A stretch of DNA of 20,380 nucleotides from VFMC01 sp044238435 (GTDB taxonomy: Bacteria > Actinomycetota > Acidimicrobiia > Acidimicrobiales > Ilumatobacteraceae): assembly GCA_044238435.1 (NCBI GenBank), contig JBIIDH010000065.1, positions 1-20,380 on the forward strand. Direction: 5' to 3'. The notes beneath the pieces were generated by a model. That model was given only the letters and a program-made list of their open reading frames with translations, did no database searches and was not told the DNA's origin. The translations under genes and the position numbers were made by a program. This document shows positions 1 through 6,259 of this stretch, piece by piece; position 1 is the stretch's first letter, and every line of letters starts with the position of its first letter.

Positions 1-1
1 A

Positions 2-409
2 CTGCGCGGCACCCGCGATCTGGTCGACCCGTACCTGCATCCCGCCGACGTGCCTGCGCCCGTGGTGGTGGCCGCAACCGATCCCGCGCAGCCCTATGGG
101 GCGTCGCTCTCGTGGCCGGTGTCGCCCGGTCGGCCGTCGCGGAGCGCAGGGGCGCTGGTGGTGCTGGCCCAGGGGGTGCCGGTGGTGTGGTTCGACCGGC
201 GCGGTCATCACCTGGTCACGTTCCCGGCAGCCGCCAGCGACCCCTCGTGGGCCGCTGCGCTGGGGGCGTTGGCCACCGATGGCCGGGCCCGCACGGTCGA
301 GGTACGCAAGGTCGACGGCGAGGTCGTCGACCCGTCTGGCGCGGTGGCCACCGTGTTGCAACAGGCCGGATTCGTGCGTACCTATCGCGGCTTCGCCGTT
401 CGCGCCTGA
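2..409 (+). CDS. lhr: Lhr-type ATP-dependent helicase, C-terminal fragment (5' end outside window)
   Basis: The frame is open from base 2 to a TGA at 407-409 with no credible start, so this is the last ~135 residues of a longer protein. The text resembles the C-terminal tail of actinobacterial Lhr: an AATDPAQPYGASLSWP stretch, then GALVVLAQGVPVVWFDRRG, and a closing AGFVRTYRGFAVRA. Lhr proteins are ~1500-residue superfamily 2 3'-5' DNA helicases, with RecA-like motor domains followed by a large C-terminal region, and are linked to DNA repair in mycobacteria. None of the helicase motifs lies in the window, so activity cannot be judged. It ends 27 bp from the convergent TetR gene. The assignment rests on remembered family sequence. 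Confidence 0.82.
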   Translation: MRGTRDLVDPYLHPADVPAPVVVAATDPAQPYGASLSWPVSPGRPSRSAGALVVLAQGVPVVWFDRRGHHLVTFPAAASDPSWAAALGALATDGRARTVEVRKVDGEVVDPSGAVATVLQQAGFVRTYRGFAVRA

Positions 410-422
410 CGCGGTGCCGGGC

Positions 423-450
423 TCAGCGGGCCGGGTTCAGCGGGCCGGGT
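423..450. repeat. Perfect 14-bp tandem duplication at lhr/TetR convergent junction
   Basis: TCAGCGGGCCGGGT occurs at 423-436 and again at 437-450. The second copy contains the TetR stop codon (TCA on the plus strand at 437-439). The 14-bp period is not a multiple of three, so a copy-number change would alter the end of the TetR protein. Confidence 0.9.
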
Positions 451-1039
451 CGGGTCCGATGGCGCGCAGGCCGGCCCAGGCGAGGTTGGCCACCAGACGG
501 GCCAGTGCGTCGGGGTCGAAGTCGTCGCCGCGTTCCACCAGACGCCGCGACACCCCCTCGGCCAGGCCCACCAGGCCGTGGGCCAGGGTGCGCCGCTGTT
601 CGTGGTCGATCTCGATGGCGATGAGCGGGGCGATGGCCGAGGCCGCTTCCGACGTGATGGTGCGGATGGCCTTGGTGGCTGCAGCGTCGCGGTTGGCCTG
701 GGTGGAGAACAGCAGCAGGAACCCGTCGTGGTCGTCGGCCACCCAGCGGAAGTAGGCGCGGAAGCCGAGTTCGGTCTGGGCCCGGCCGTCGGTCGCGCCG
801 GCCGTTGCCTTGCCGATGGCCGCGATCATCCGCTGGCCGGCCTCGTGGATGAGCGCCAGGTACAGGTCTTGCTTCGACGCGAAGTGCTGGTACAGCACCG
901 GCTTGGTGACCCCGGCGGCATCGGCCACGTCGTTCATCGATGCACCGTGGTAGCCGCTGCGGGCGAACACCGGGACGGCGACGGCGATGATCTGTTCGCG
1001 CCGTTCACCGGGCGATGCGGCCGGGAGTCGGGTGTTCAT
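437..1039 (-). CDS. TetR/AcrR-family transcriptional regulator
   Basis: This 200-residue protein has the length and layout of a TetR repressor. The N-terminal DNA-binding domain covers about residues 10-60: RREQIIAVAVPVFARSGYHG (helix 1 and turn), then a helix-turn-helix at 33-52 (ASMNDVADAAGVTKPVLYQH), then FASKQDLYLAL. The rest is the variable ligand-binding and dimerisation domain, with no clue to its ligand. The ATG at 1039 places the tetR N-domain at the usual distance from the start; no strong ribosome-binding site precedes it. It lies 23 bp downstream of the small membrane protein gene on the same strand, so the two are probably co-transcribed. The target is unknown; that membrane gene and the divergent crotonase are the nearest candidates (inference). 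Confidence 0.9.
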   Translation of the reverse strand: MNTRLPAASPGERREQIIAVAVPVFARSGYHGASMNDVADAAGVTKPVLYQHFASKQDLYLALIHEAGQRMIAAIGKATAGATDGRAQTELGFRAYFRWVADDHDGFLLLFSTQANRDAAATKAIRTITSEAASAIAPLIAIEIDHEQRRTLAHGLVGLAEGVSRRLVERGDDFDPDALARLVANLAWAGLRAIGPDPAR

Positions 1040-1062
1040 GACCGGCGAGAGAGGCTAACGGC

Positions 1063-1377
1063 TCAGAGTCCGCGCTCGACGTCGTCGCGTTCGGCGGCCT
1101 TGATGGCGTAGCCCAGCACGATGGCCGGGGCCAGCAGGATGGTACCCACCACCAGACCGGCGATGCTGATGGAGGCCATCGTCGACGTGAAGTCGGTGAG
1201 CAGTCCGACGGCGAACGCGGCGATGGCCACGCCGAAGGCCAGGTAGCCGAGTCGATTGGCCAGCGCCGTCCACCGGGCGATGCGGCGGCGCCGTTCGCGC
1301 ACCGGATCGGTTCCGGCGGCACCTGCGGCGGGGCCGTTGAGGTCGGGCGAATGGGGATCGACGGGGGAGGCAGGCAT
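1063..1377 (-). CDS. Small two-helix membrane protein, unknown function
   Basis: The 104-residue protein has a Pro/Ala/Gly-rich N-terminus, a basic patch (RERRRRIARW, ~28-36), and two predicted membrane helices at about 43-61 and 68-90, ending in a charged tail (ERDDVERGL). The pattern fits a small inner-membrane protein with both ends in the cytoplasm. I do not recognise the family. Its ATG is only 11 bp from the divergent ATG of the crotonase gene, and a TACCAT hexamer (minus strand, 1394-1389) could serve as its -10 box. It is followed by the TetR gene after 23 bp, so it may be part of a regulator-plus-membrane-protein pair. Confidence 0.7.
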   Translation of the reverse strand: MPASPVDPHSPDLNGPAAGAAGTDPVRERRRRIARWTALANRLGYLAFGVAIAAFAVGLLTDFTSTMASISIAGLVVGTILLAPAIVLGYAIKAAERDDVERGL

Positions 1378-1382
1378 ACAGT
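1377..1382 (+). promoter_or_regulatory. -10 hexamer of a leaderless promoter for the echA6-like gene
   Basis: TACAGT fits actinobacterial TANNNT and ends 6 nt before the ATG at 1389, so transcription would start at or next to the start codon. It overlaps the first base of the divergent gene's start codon. Confidence 0.55.
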
Positions 1383-1388
1383 CGGCTC

Positions 1389-2117
1389 ATGGTACGTGTG
1401 GAGTGGCGCGATCGGGTGCTCGTCATCACCATCGATCGCCCCGAGCGCCGCAATGCGGTCGATCACGCCACCCTGCTCGCCCTCTCCGAGGCGCAGCGGG
1501 CGGCGGCCGAGGGCGGAGCCCGGGTGGTGGTGCTCACCGGAGCGCCGCCGGCCTTCAGCGCGGGCGCCGACCTCACCGGTGTCGAGAACGGTGCGTTCGT
1601 TGCCGCGCTCGTCGCCGCACTGCGCGGGTTCACCGAACTGGGTGCCATCACGCTTGCGGCAGTCGACGGCCCTGCGCTGGGGGCAGGTACGCAGCTGGCC
1701 ATTGCCTGCGACCTGCGCATCGCCACCCCCACCAGTGTGTTCGGGATCCCGGCGGCAAAGCTGGGTCTGGCCGTCGATCGCTGGACCATCGAACGTGTGG
1801 CACGCGAGTTCGGCTGGTCGATCGCTCGGGCGATGCTGCTCGGCGCCGTCACCTACCGGGGCGAGCAACTGCACGTCACCGGCGGGGTGCACCGCCTGGG
1901 CGAGTTGGCCGATGCGCTGGTGTGGGCCGACGAACTGGCCGAACTGGCGCCGCTCACGATCGCTGCCCACAAGCTCGGCCTCGAGCGGGCGGCCCTCGAT
2001 GCGGGCCTCGACCCGGTGTTCGAGCAGGCACGCGAGGCGGCGTGGGCAAGTGCCGACGCCGAGGAGGGGCGCACGGCGTTCCTCGACAAGCGCCGGCCCC
2101 GCTTTCAGGGCCGCTGA
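1389..2117 (+). CDS. echA6: EchA6-like crotonase-fold acyl-CoA-binding protein (non-catalytic)
   Basis: This 242-residue protein has the crotonase fold: VLVITIDRPERRNAV near the N-terminus, oxyanion-hole segments AFSAGADL (~56-62) and GPALGAG (~94-100). The two glutamates needed by enoyl-CoA hydratases are missing: the first position is Gln102 (GTQLAIACD) and the second is Ala122 (FGIPAAKLG). The text instead resembles mycobacterial EchA6 as I recall it: GPA-GAG-QLA, a LAVDRW segment, RAMLL, and an ending in KRRPRFQGR. EchA6 binds long acyl-CoAs without hydrating them and is thought to feed fatty acids to type II fatty acid synthase for mycolate synthesis. No FAS or mycolate genes are nearby, so the partner here is unknown. 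It appears monocistronic, with a probable leaderless ATG and convergent to the sortase gene. Confidence 0.8.
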   Translation: MVRVEWRDRVLVITIDRPERRNAVDHATLLALSEAQRAAAEGGARVVVLTGAPPAFSAGADLTGVENGAFVAALVAALRGFTELGAITLAAVDGPALGAGTQLAIACDLRIATPTSVFGIPAAKLGLAVDRWTIERVAREFGWSIARAMLLGAVTYRGEQLHVTGGVHRLGELADALVWADELAELAPLTIAAHKLGLERAALDAGLDPVFEQAREAAWASADAEEGRTAFLDKRRPRFQGR

Positions 2118-2124
2118 TCCGCAT

Positions 2125-2172
2125 CGCCGGTCGAGGCGCCGGTCGAGACGCCGGTCGAGACGCCGGTCGGGT
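2125..2172. repeat. Four tandem 12-bp units between echA6 and sortase
   Basis: CGCCGGTCGAGG, CGCCGGTCGAGA, CGCCGGTCGAGA and CGCCGGTCGGGT lie head to tail at 2125-2136, 2137-2148, 2149-2160 and 2161-2172. The array fills most of the 54-bp convergent intergenic space and touches the sortase stop codon (2172-2174). Confidence 0.92.
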
Positions 2173-3401
2173 CAGAGGTTGGCCGGCAGCAGGCGGCTGA
2201 GGTCTTCGAAGAAGAAGTAGAGACAGACCACGAACGGCACGATGCCGACGAGCACCCCCACCAAGTTGCGCCGGGCGAACCTGCTGATGGCGGTGGCGAC
2301 GAATGCCACCACGATGAGGCGGAAACCCCACATGGCGACGGGCACGTAGGCGTCGTCGTCGCTGAACCACTTGCTGCCGAACACGTCGGCGCCCGAGCCG
2401 TCGGGGCCACCCTCGTCGGGCCCGAGGTCGCCGGGCACGGTGCTGGTGGTGGGTGCGCCGGTGGTGGGTGTGCTGGTGGTGGGTGTGCTGGCCGGCACGG
2501 TGGAGGCACTGCCGGGTTCGGGTCCCACCGTCGGCACCGTGGGCGGGGCGGTGGTGGCCGTGACAGCGGGTTCGGGGGGCGCGGGGGCGCCCGGGAAGGT
2601 GGCCTGGTCGGAGCGGGCGGAGTCGAGGGTGGCCTGCACCACGTAGCGCTGCTTGGCCGAGTACTTCGGATGGCACGACGTGAGGGTGAGTCGGGCGCGG
2701 GTGGGGTCGACCGTGGGGATGACGAGGGCGTAGTCGTCGGCTCCGACGATGGTGATGTTGTCGACCACGTAGACGAAACGGCCCCAGGGCACGGTCATCA
2801 CGAGGTCGTCGCCCATCTGGATCAGGTCGATGTCGAAGAAGGGCTCGCCGTAGGTGGTGCGATGGCCGGCGAGGGCGGCATTGCCGAACTGGCCGGGCAA
2901 TGGTGTCTCGGGGAAGTGTCCGGGCCCCTTCTTCAGGTCGTCGGGGCTCACCCCTTCCACGACGATCTTGTCGAGGCTGATGCTGGGGATCTCGAGCCGT
3001 GACAGCACTTCACCGGTTGGCGGGGCGACGGCCGGTGGCAGCGGAGCCGCTGTGGTGGTGGGTGCTGCCGTGGTGGATGTGGTGTCGCCCGCGGCGGGCG
3101 GGGTGGTGGAGGCGGGGACCGTGGTGGCCACGATTGGGGGTGCCGTCGATGTCGCCGCGGTGGTTGCGGTGGCCAGGAGATCGTCGAACTCGCGCTCGAG
3201 CTGGCCTTGGGCGCGGGCGGTCTGGATGCCGGTACCCCACAACTGGTAGACGACGAAGGCGAACAGCAGCACGCCGATGGAGATGAGCGTGCGACCGACG
3301 CCGCCGATGAACCAGCGCCAGTCGTGCGGTTCGGGCGGCCGGTCGAACCGGTTCGGTCGCCGTTGCCGTGCTGGTCGGCCCGCTGCCGTCTCGTCCACCA
3401 C
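2172..3401 (-). CDS. Class E sortase with a long Thr/Pro linker and two extra C-terminal membrane segments
   Basis: Sortases are membrane cysteine transpeptidases that anchor proteins to the cell wall or join pilins. The 409-residue protein, from GTG at 3401, has: a cytoplasmic basic N-terminus; a membrane helix at ~31-53; a Thr/Ala/Pro spacer at ~77-128; the sortase barrel at ~130-260 with catalytic His180 (AGHRTTYGEPF), Cys243 (TLTSCHPKY) and Arg252 (KQRYVV); a second Ser/Thr/Pro linker (~265-350); and two helices at ~355-374 and 379-398. The TLTSC motif is typical of class E. The start is chosen because TAGCGT (3414-3409) sits 7 nt before it. A start at 3491 would overlap ccmA and its promoter. 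No LPXTG-like substrate gene is in the window. The extra C-terminal helices are unusual. Confidence 0.87.
   Translation of the reverse strand: MVDETAAGRPARQRRPNRFDRPPEPHDWRWFIGGVGRTLISIGVLLFAFVVYQLWGTGIQTARAQGQLEREFDDLLATATTAATSTAPPIVATTVPASTTPPAAGDTTSTTAAPTTTAAPLPPAVAPPTGEVLSRLEIPSISLDKIVVEGVSPDDLKKGPGHFPETPLPGQFGNAALAGHRTTYGEPFFDIDLIQMGDDLVMTVPWGRFVYVVDNITIVGADDYALVIPTVDPTRARLTLTSCHPKYSAKQRYVVQATLDSARSDQATFPGAPAPPEPAVTATTAPPTVPTVGPEPGSASTVPASTPTTSTPTTGAPTTSTVPGDLGPDEGGPDGSGADVFGSKWFSDDDAYVPVAMWGFRLIVVAFVATAISRFARRNLVGVLVGIVPFVVCLYFFFEDLSRLLPANL
2441..2485. repeat. Three 15-bp tandem units in the sortase linker
   Basis: Units 2441-2455 and 2471-2485 are identical (TGCTGGTGGTGGGTG); 2456-2470 differs at two bases. 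Read on the minus strand they encode TPTTS/TPTTG/APTTS pentapeptides in the second linker, so copy-number change would lengthen or shorten the linker in frame. Confidence 0.88.
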
Positions 3402-3459
3402 GACGGTGACGCTATCGGTTGGGTCGGGCCGATGTGGTCGCGGGTAGCGTGCTCTCACC
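3402..3459. promoter_or_regulatory. Divergent promoter region sortase / ccm operon
   Basis: Two identical TAGCGT hexamers point outward: minus strand 3414-3409, 7 nt before the sortase GTG at 3401, and plus strand 3445-3450, 9 nt before the ccmA GTG at 3460. Both fit the TANNNT -10 consensus at leaderless spacing. No clear -35 or Shine-Dalgarno sequence is seen on either side. Confidence 0.5.
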
Positions 3460-4185
3460 GTGGACGCCGTGCCCACCACCGAACCGGCCACCCCAGGTCA
3501 GGCCCACGCTGATCCGTCGGGTAGCGAACCTGTTGTCCGCCTGGTCGATGCGGTGGCCGTGCTCGGGCGCTTCCCTGCGTTGGCCGGTGCCTCGCTCACG
3601 GTCGCTCGCGGCGAGATCGTGCTGCTCCGTGGGCCCAACGGCGCCGGCAAGACCACCCTGTTGCGCGTGTGCGCCGGCCTGGTGCCCCTCAGCCGCGGTG
3701 AGGGCTGGGTGGCCGGCTGCGATCTGCGCACCGAGCGCGACGATGTGCGCCGCCGCGTGGGGCTGCTCGGTCACGCCAACGGCCTGTACGGCGACCTGAC
3801 GGTGCGCGAGAACGTGCGGTTCTGGGGCGACACCGTGGGGGCCGACGTCACCGAGATCGACGCCTCGCTCGAACGGCTCGGCCTGGCCGGCCGTCTGGCG
3901 GACGTGGCGGTGCGGCGGCTGTCGGCCGGGCAGAAGCGGCGCACTGCGCTGGCGTGCCTGGTGGCTCGTCGGGCACAGGTGTGGTTGCTCGACGAACCTC
4001 ACGCCGGTCTCGATGCAGCGGGCCGCGACGACCTCGACGACACTCTGCGTACCGCCGTCGCGATGGGTGCCACCGTGTTGGTGGCCAGCCACGAACTCGA
4101 GCGTGCCGGATCGCTCGCCACCCGGGTGGTCGACGTGGTCGCCGGCCAGGTGATCGCGGCCGATGGCCCCGGGGGGCCGTGGTGA
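3460..4185 (+). CDS. ccmA: CcmA, haem exporter ATP-binding subunit
   Basis: CcmA is the cytoplasmic ATPase of the CcmABCD complex, which powers release of haem-loaded CcmE during System I cytochrome c maturation. The 241-residue protein has every ABC ATPase element: Walker A GPNGAGKTT (58-66), a Q-loop region near 97-110, signature LSAGQKRR (154-161), Walker B VWLLDEP (174-180), D-loop GLDA, and switch His211. The LSAGQ form and the short length are typical of CcmA. An N-terminal ~24-residue low-complexity extension precedes the domain. The GTG start is supported by TAGCGT 9 nt upstream. The final TGA overlaps the ccmB GTG by 3 bp of a GTGA junction, indicating translational coupling. This is the first gene of the ccm operon. 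Confidence 0.93.
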   Translation: MDAVPTTEPATPGQAHADPSGSEPVVRLVDAVAVLGRFPALAGASLTVARGEIVLLRGPNGAGKTTLLRVCAGLVPLSRGEGWVAGCDLRTERDDVRRRVGLLGHANGLYGDLTVRENVRFWGDTVGADVTEIDASLERLGLAGRLADVAVRRLSAGQKRRTALACLVARRAQVWLLDEPHAGLDAAGRDDLDDTLRTAVAMGATVLVASHELERAGSLATRVVDVVAGQVIAADGPGGPW

Positions 4186-4865
4186 GTCCCTGGCGCACTG
4201 CCCGCCTGGTGGCGGCGAAGGATCTGCGGGTGGAGGGTCGCAGTCGCGTGGTGGTGAACCAGGTGCTGCCCTTCGCCGCTCTCGTGATGGTGCTGTTCGC
4301 GTTCGTGCTCGACAGCGACGCCGTGCTCAAACGAGTGGCCCCCGGTCTCATCTGGCTGGCCACGGTGTTCGGCCTGCTGGTGATGGTGCAGCGGGCCTTC
4401 GCGATCGAGACTGCCGACGGGGCGCTCGATGCCCTCCGAGTGGCCGGCGTCGACCCGGTGGGCATCTTCCTGGGGAAGTCGTTGGCCCTGGCCGCCCAAC
4501 TGGCGGTCCTCGAGGTGATGCTGGCCGGGCTCGCGTTCGTGCTGTACGACGTCGAGTCGTCGGGCGAGGGCATCGTGTTGTTGGTCACCACCCTCATTCC
4601 CGCGACCGCAGGACTGGCCTTCGTCGGTACGCTCTACGGAGGCCTTGCTGCCGGGGCCAAAGGTCGCGAGACGCTGCTCCCGCTGCTGTTGTTCCCGGTG
4701 GTAGCGCCGGTTCTGATTGGTGCAACTCGAGCGACCGAAGCGGCGCTCGATGCCAGTGGCGTTGCAACCGCCGACGGGTGGCCCTGGGTCGCTCTGCTCG
4801 TGGTGTTCGCAGCGCTGTTCGGCGTCGGCGGCACGCTGGCATTCGGATCGCTCATCGAGGAATGA
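4182..4865 (+). CDS. ccmB: CcmB, haem exporter membrane subunit
   Basis: CcmB is the permease partner of CcmA. The 227-residue protein matches the family length (~220) and has about six hydrophobic helices, including PFAALVMVLFAFVLD, LIWLATVFGLLVMV, LAVLEVMLAGLAFVLY and WVALLVVFAALFGVGG. The early ARLVAAKDLRVEGRSR stretch and the RAFAIETADGALDALRVAG cytoplasmic loop are characteristic of CcmB. The start is taken at GTG 4182, which overlaps the ccmA stop; a GTG at 4179 is one codon earlier and cannot be excluded. It ends 13 bp before ccmC. Confidence 0.9.
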   Translation: MSPWRTARLVAAKDLRVEGRSRVVVNQVLPFAALVMVLFAFVLDSDAVLKRVAPGLIWLATVFGLLVMVQRAFAIETADGALDALRVAGVDPVGIFLGKSLALAAQLAVLEVMLAGLAFVLYDVESSGEGIVLLVTTLIPATAGLAFVGTLYGGLAAGAKGRETLLPLLLFPVVAPVLIGATRATEAALDASGVATADGWPWVALLVVFAALFGVGGTLAFGSLIEE

Positions 4866-4878
4866 GGCGAGACCCCAC

Positions 4879-5661
4879 GTGAGCACGACTGCACCACCCA
4901 GCACCACAACGGCGGTTCCTGCCCGCCCGGCGCGTGGCACCGGCACCCGGGTCACCCGGGTGCTCGGCATCGCCACCATCGTGGCGTTCGCCGTGCTGGC
5001 CCTGTTCGGCCTGGTGCTGTCGCCAGCCGATGCCCAGCAGGGCGAGAGCGTGCGCATCCTCTACGTGCACGTGGGCACCGTGTGGGTGGCCTATCTCGCC
5101 TTCATCGTCACCGCCGTGTCGTCGGCCGCGTACCTCTGGAAGCGCACCCGCTCGCTCACCTGGGATCGCATCGCCGGGGCCAGCGCCGAGATCGGCGTGC
5201 TGTTCATGGCCGTCACCTTGTTCACCGGCGCGCTGTGGGGCCGCATCAGCTGGGGCACGTTCTGGGTGTGGGACGCCCGGGTCACCACCACGGCGTTCTT
5301 GTTCATCACCTACGTCGGGTACCTCGCCGTACGCGGGCTGGGTGGCACGCACGAGCAGCGGGCGCGCCGATCGGCCGTCGTGGCGCTGCTGGCCGTGCTC
5401 GAGATCCCGCTCGTGCACTTCAGCGTCAGGCTGTGGCGCTCGGTGCACCAAGACGCCAGCGTCGCCGGTCGAGGTGACGTCACACTCGACGGGCTGATGC
5501 TGTTCACCCTGCTGCTCGGTGTGGTGGCGTTCTCGATGATGTACGTGTGGTTCGTGCTGCACCGCCAGCGGGTGCTGATGCTGTCCGATCTCGTCGACGA
5601 CCGCGGCCTCGACGATGCGCTGGCCGAACGTCGCCGCGAGGCGGAAGGGGCGCAGCGCTGA
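4879..5661 (+). CDS. ccmC: CcmC, haem-handling WWD-domain membrane protein
   Basis: CcmC loads haem onto CcmE in the periplasmic face of the membrane. The 260-residue protein has six predicted helices, a tryptophan-rich WWD motif WGTFWVWDARVT (125-136), and the two conserved haem-ligand histidines: His64 in LYVHVGTVWVAY and His180 in EIPLVHFSVRLWRSVHQ. The GTG at 4879 gives a Thr/Pro-rich ~20-residue cytoplasmic N-terminus before helix 1 (28-48). The next gene overlaps by one base (TGATG). Order and coupling with ccmAB and ccmD confirm the assignment. Confidence 0.94.
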   Translation: MSTTAPPSTTTAVPARPARGTGTRVTRVLGIATIVAFAVLALFGLVLSPADAQQGESVRILYVHVGTVWVAYLAFIVTAVSSAAYLWKRTRSLTWDRIAGASAEIGVLFMAVTLFTGALWGRISWGTFWVWDARVTTTAFLFITYVGYLAVRGLGGTHEQRARRSAVVALLAVLEIPLVHFSVRLWRSVHQDASVAGRGDVTLDGLMLFTLLLGVVAFSMMYVWFVLHRQRVLMLSDLVDDRGLDDALAERRREAEGAQR

Positions 5662-5795
5662 TGGAAGACATCGGGTTCATCCTCACCTGCTACCTGGTCA
5701 GCTTCGGTGCCGTGCTGTTGCTCGGCTGGCGGGTCATCAGCCGCGGCCGCGAACTGTCCGAGCAGGTGCCCGACGAGGACAAGCCATGGACCTGA
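5661..5795 (+). CDS. ccmD: CcmD-like small membrane protein
   Basis: CcmD stabilises the CcmABC complex and helps release haem-loaded CcmE. This 44-residue product has one membrane helix at ~6-25 (FILTCYLVSFGAVLLLGW) followed by a charged tail (RVISRGRELSEQVPDEDKPWT), the usual CcmD layout. CcmD is poorly conserved, so the call rests on size, topology and position between ccmC (1-bp overlap) and ccmE (10-bp overlap). The ATG is fixed by the TGATG junction. Confidence 0.8.
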   Translation: MEDIGFILTCYLVSFGAVLLLGWRVISRGRELSEQVPDEDKPWT

Positions 5796-6259
5796 GCCCC
5801 CGTGAAGCGGTCCCCTCGGCGCCGCGTGTGCGCCGCGGCAAGCGCTGGCCCGCCGTCGCCGTGCTGGTGCTGGTGCTCATCGGTGGCGGTGTGGTGCTCA
5901 CCAAGTTCCTCACCTCGTCCATCGACTACTACTGCAACGTCGACGAACTCGGTGTGAAAGATGGCTGCGACGACGGCCGTCGCCTGCGCGTGCAGGGCAA
6001 TGTCGAGGAGGGTTCGGTCGAGTCGGCCAACGGCGTCACCACCTTCCTCGTGTCGTTCAACGATGTCGAGATGCCGGTGCGCTACGAGGGCGAACCGGGC
6101 GGCATCTTCCAGGAGTGCATCCCGGTGGTGGTGCACGGCCGCCTCGCCGACGGTGTGTTCGAGGGTGACCGGGTCGAGGTGAAGCACTCGAACGAGTACA
6201 CGGCTGCCAACAAGGACCGGCTCGACGAGGCGGAGAGCGCGTGCTCGGCCAAAGCCTGA
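5786..6259 (+). CDS. ccmE: CcmE, periplasmic haem chaperone
   Basis: CcmE carries haem covalently from CcmC to CcmF. The 157-residue protein has a single N-terminal membrane anchor (~22-42, after basic RVRRGKRW) and a periplasmic OB-fold barrel. The haem-attachment His134 and the Tyr138 of the HxxxY motif are present (VKHSNEYTA), so this is the His-type rather than the Cys-type CcmE. The GRRLRVQGNVEEGSV segment is the conserved core. Odd points: three extra cysteines around the barrel (Cys50, Cys61, Cys111) and one in the tail (Cys153), unusual for CcmE as I recall it. The ATG at 5786 overlaps ccmD by 10 bp. Confidence 0.92.
   Translation: MDLSPREAVPSAPRVRRGKRWPAVAVLVLVLIGGGVVLTKFLTSSIDYYCNVDELGVKDGCDDGRRLRVQGNVEEGSVESANGVTTFLVSFNDVEMPVRYEGEPGGIFQECIPVVVHGRLADGVFEGDRVEVKHSNEYTAANKDRLDEAESACSAKA

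Noticed and set aside
2172..3401. Sortase-dependent pilus or surface-protein cluster
   Set aside because: No neighbouring protein in the window has an LPXTG/LAXTG-type signal with a C-terminal helix and basic tail.
3402..3491. Longer sortase start at 3491
   Set aside because: It would overlap the ccmA coding region and both promoters. The extra 30 residues look non-coding, and GTG 3401 has a -10 box at leaderless spacing.
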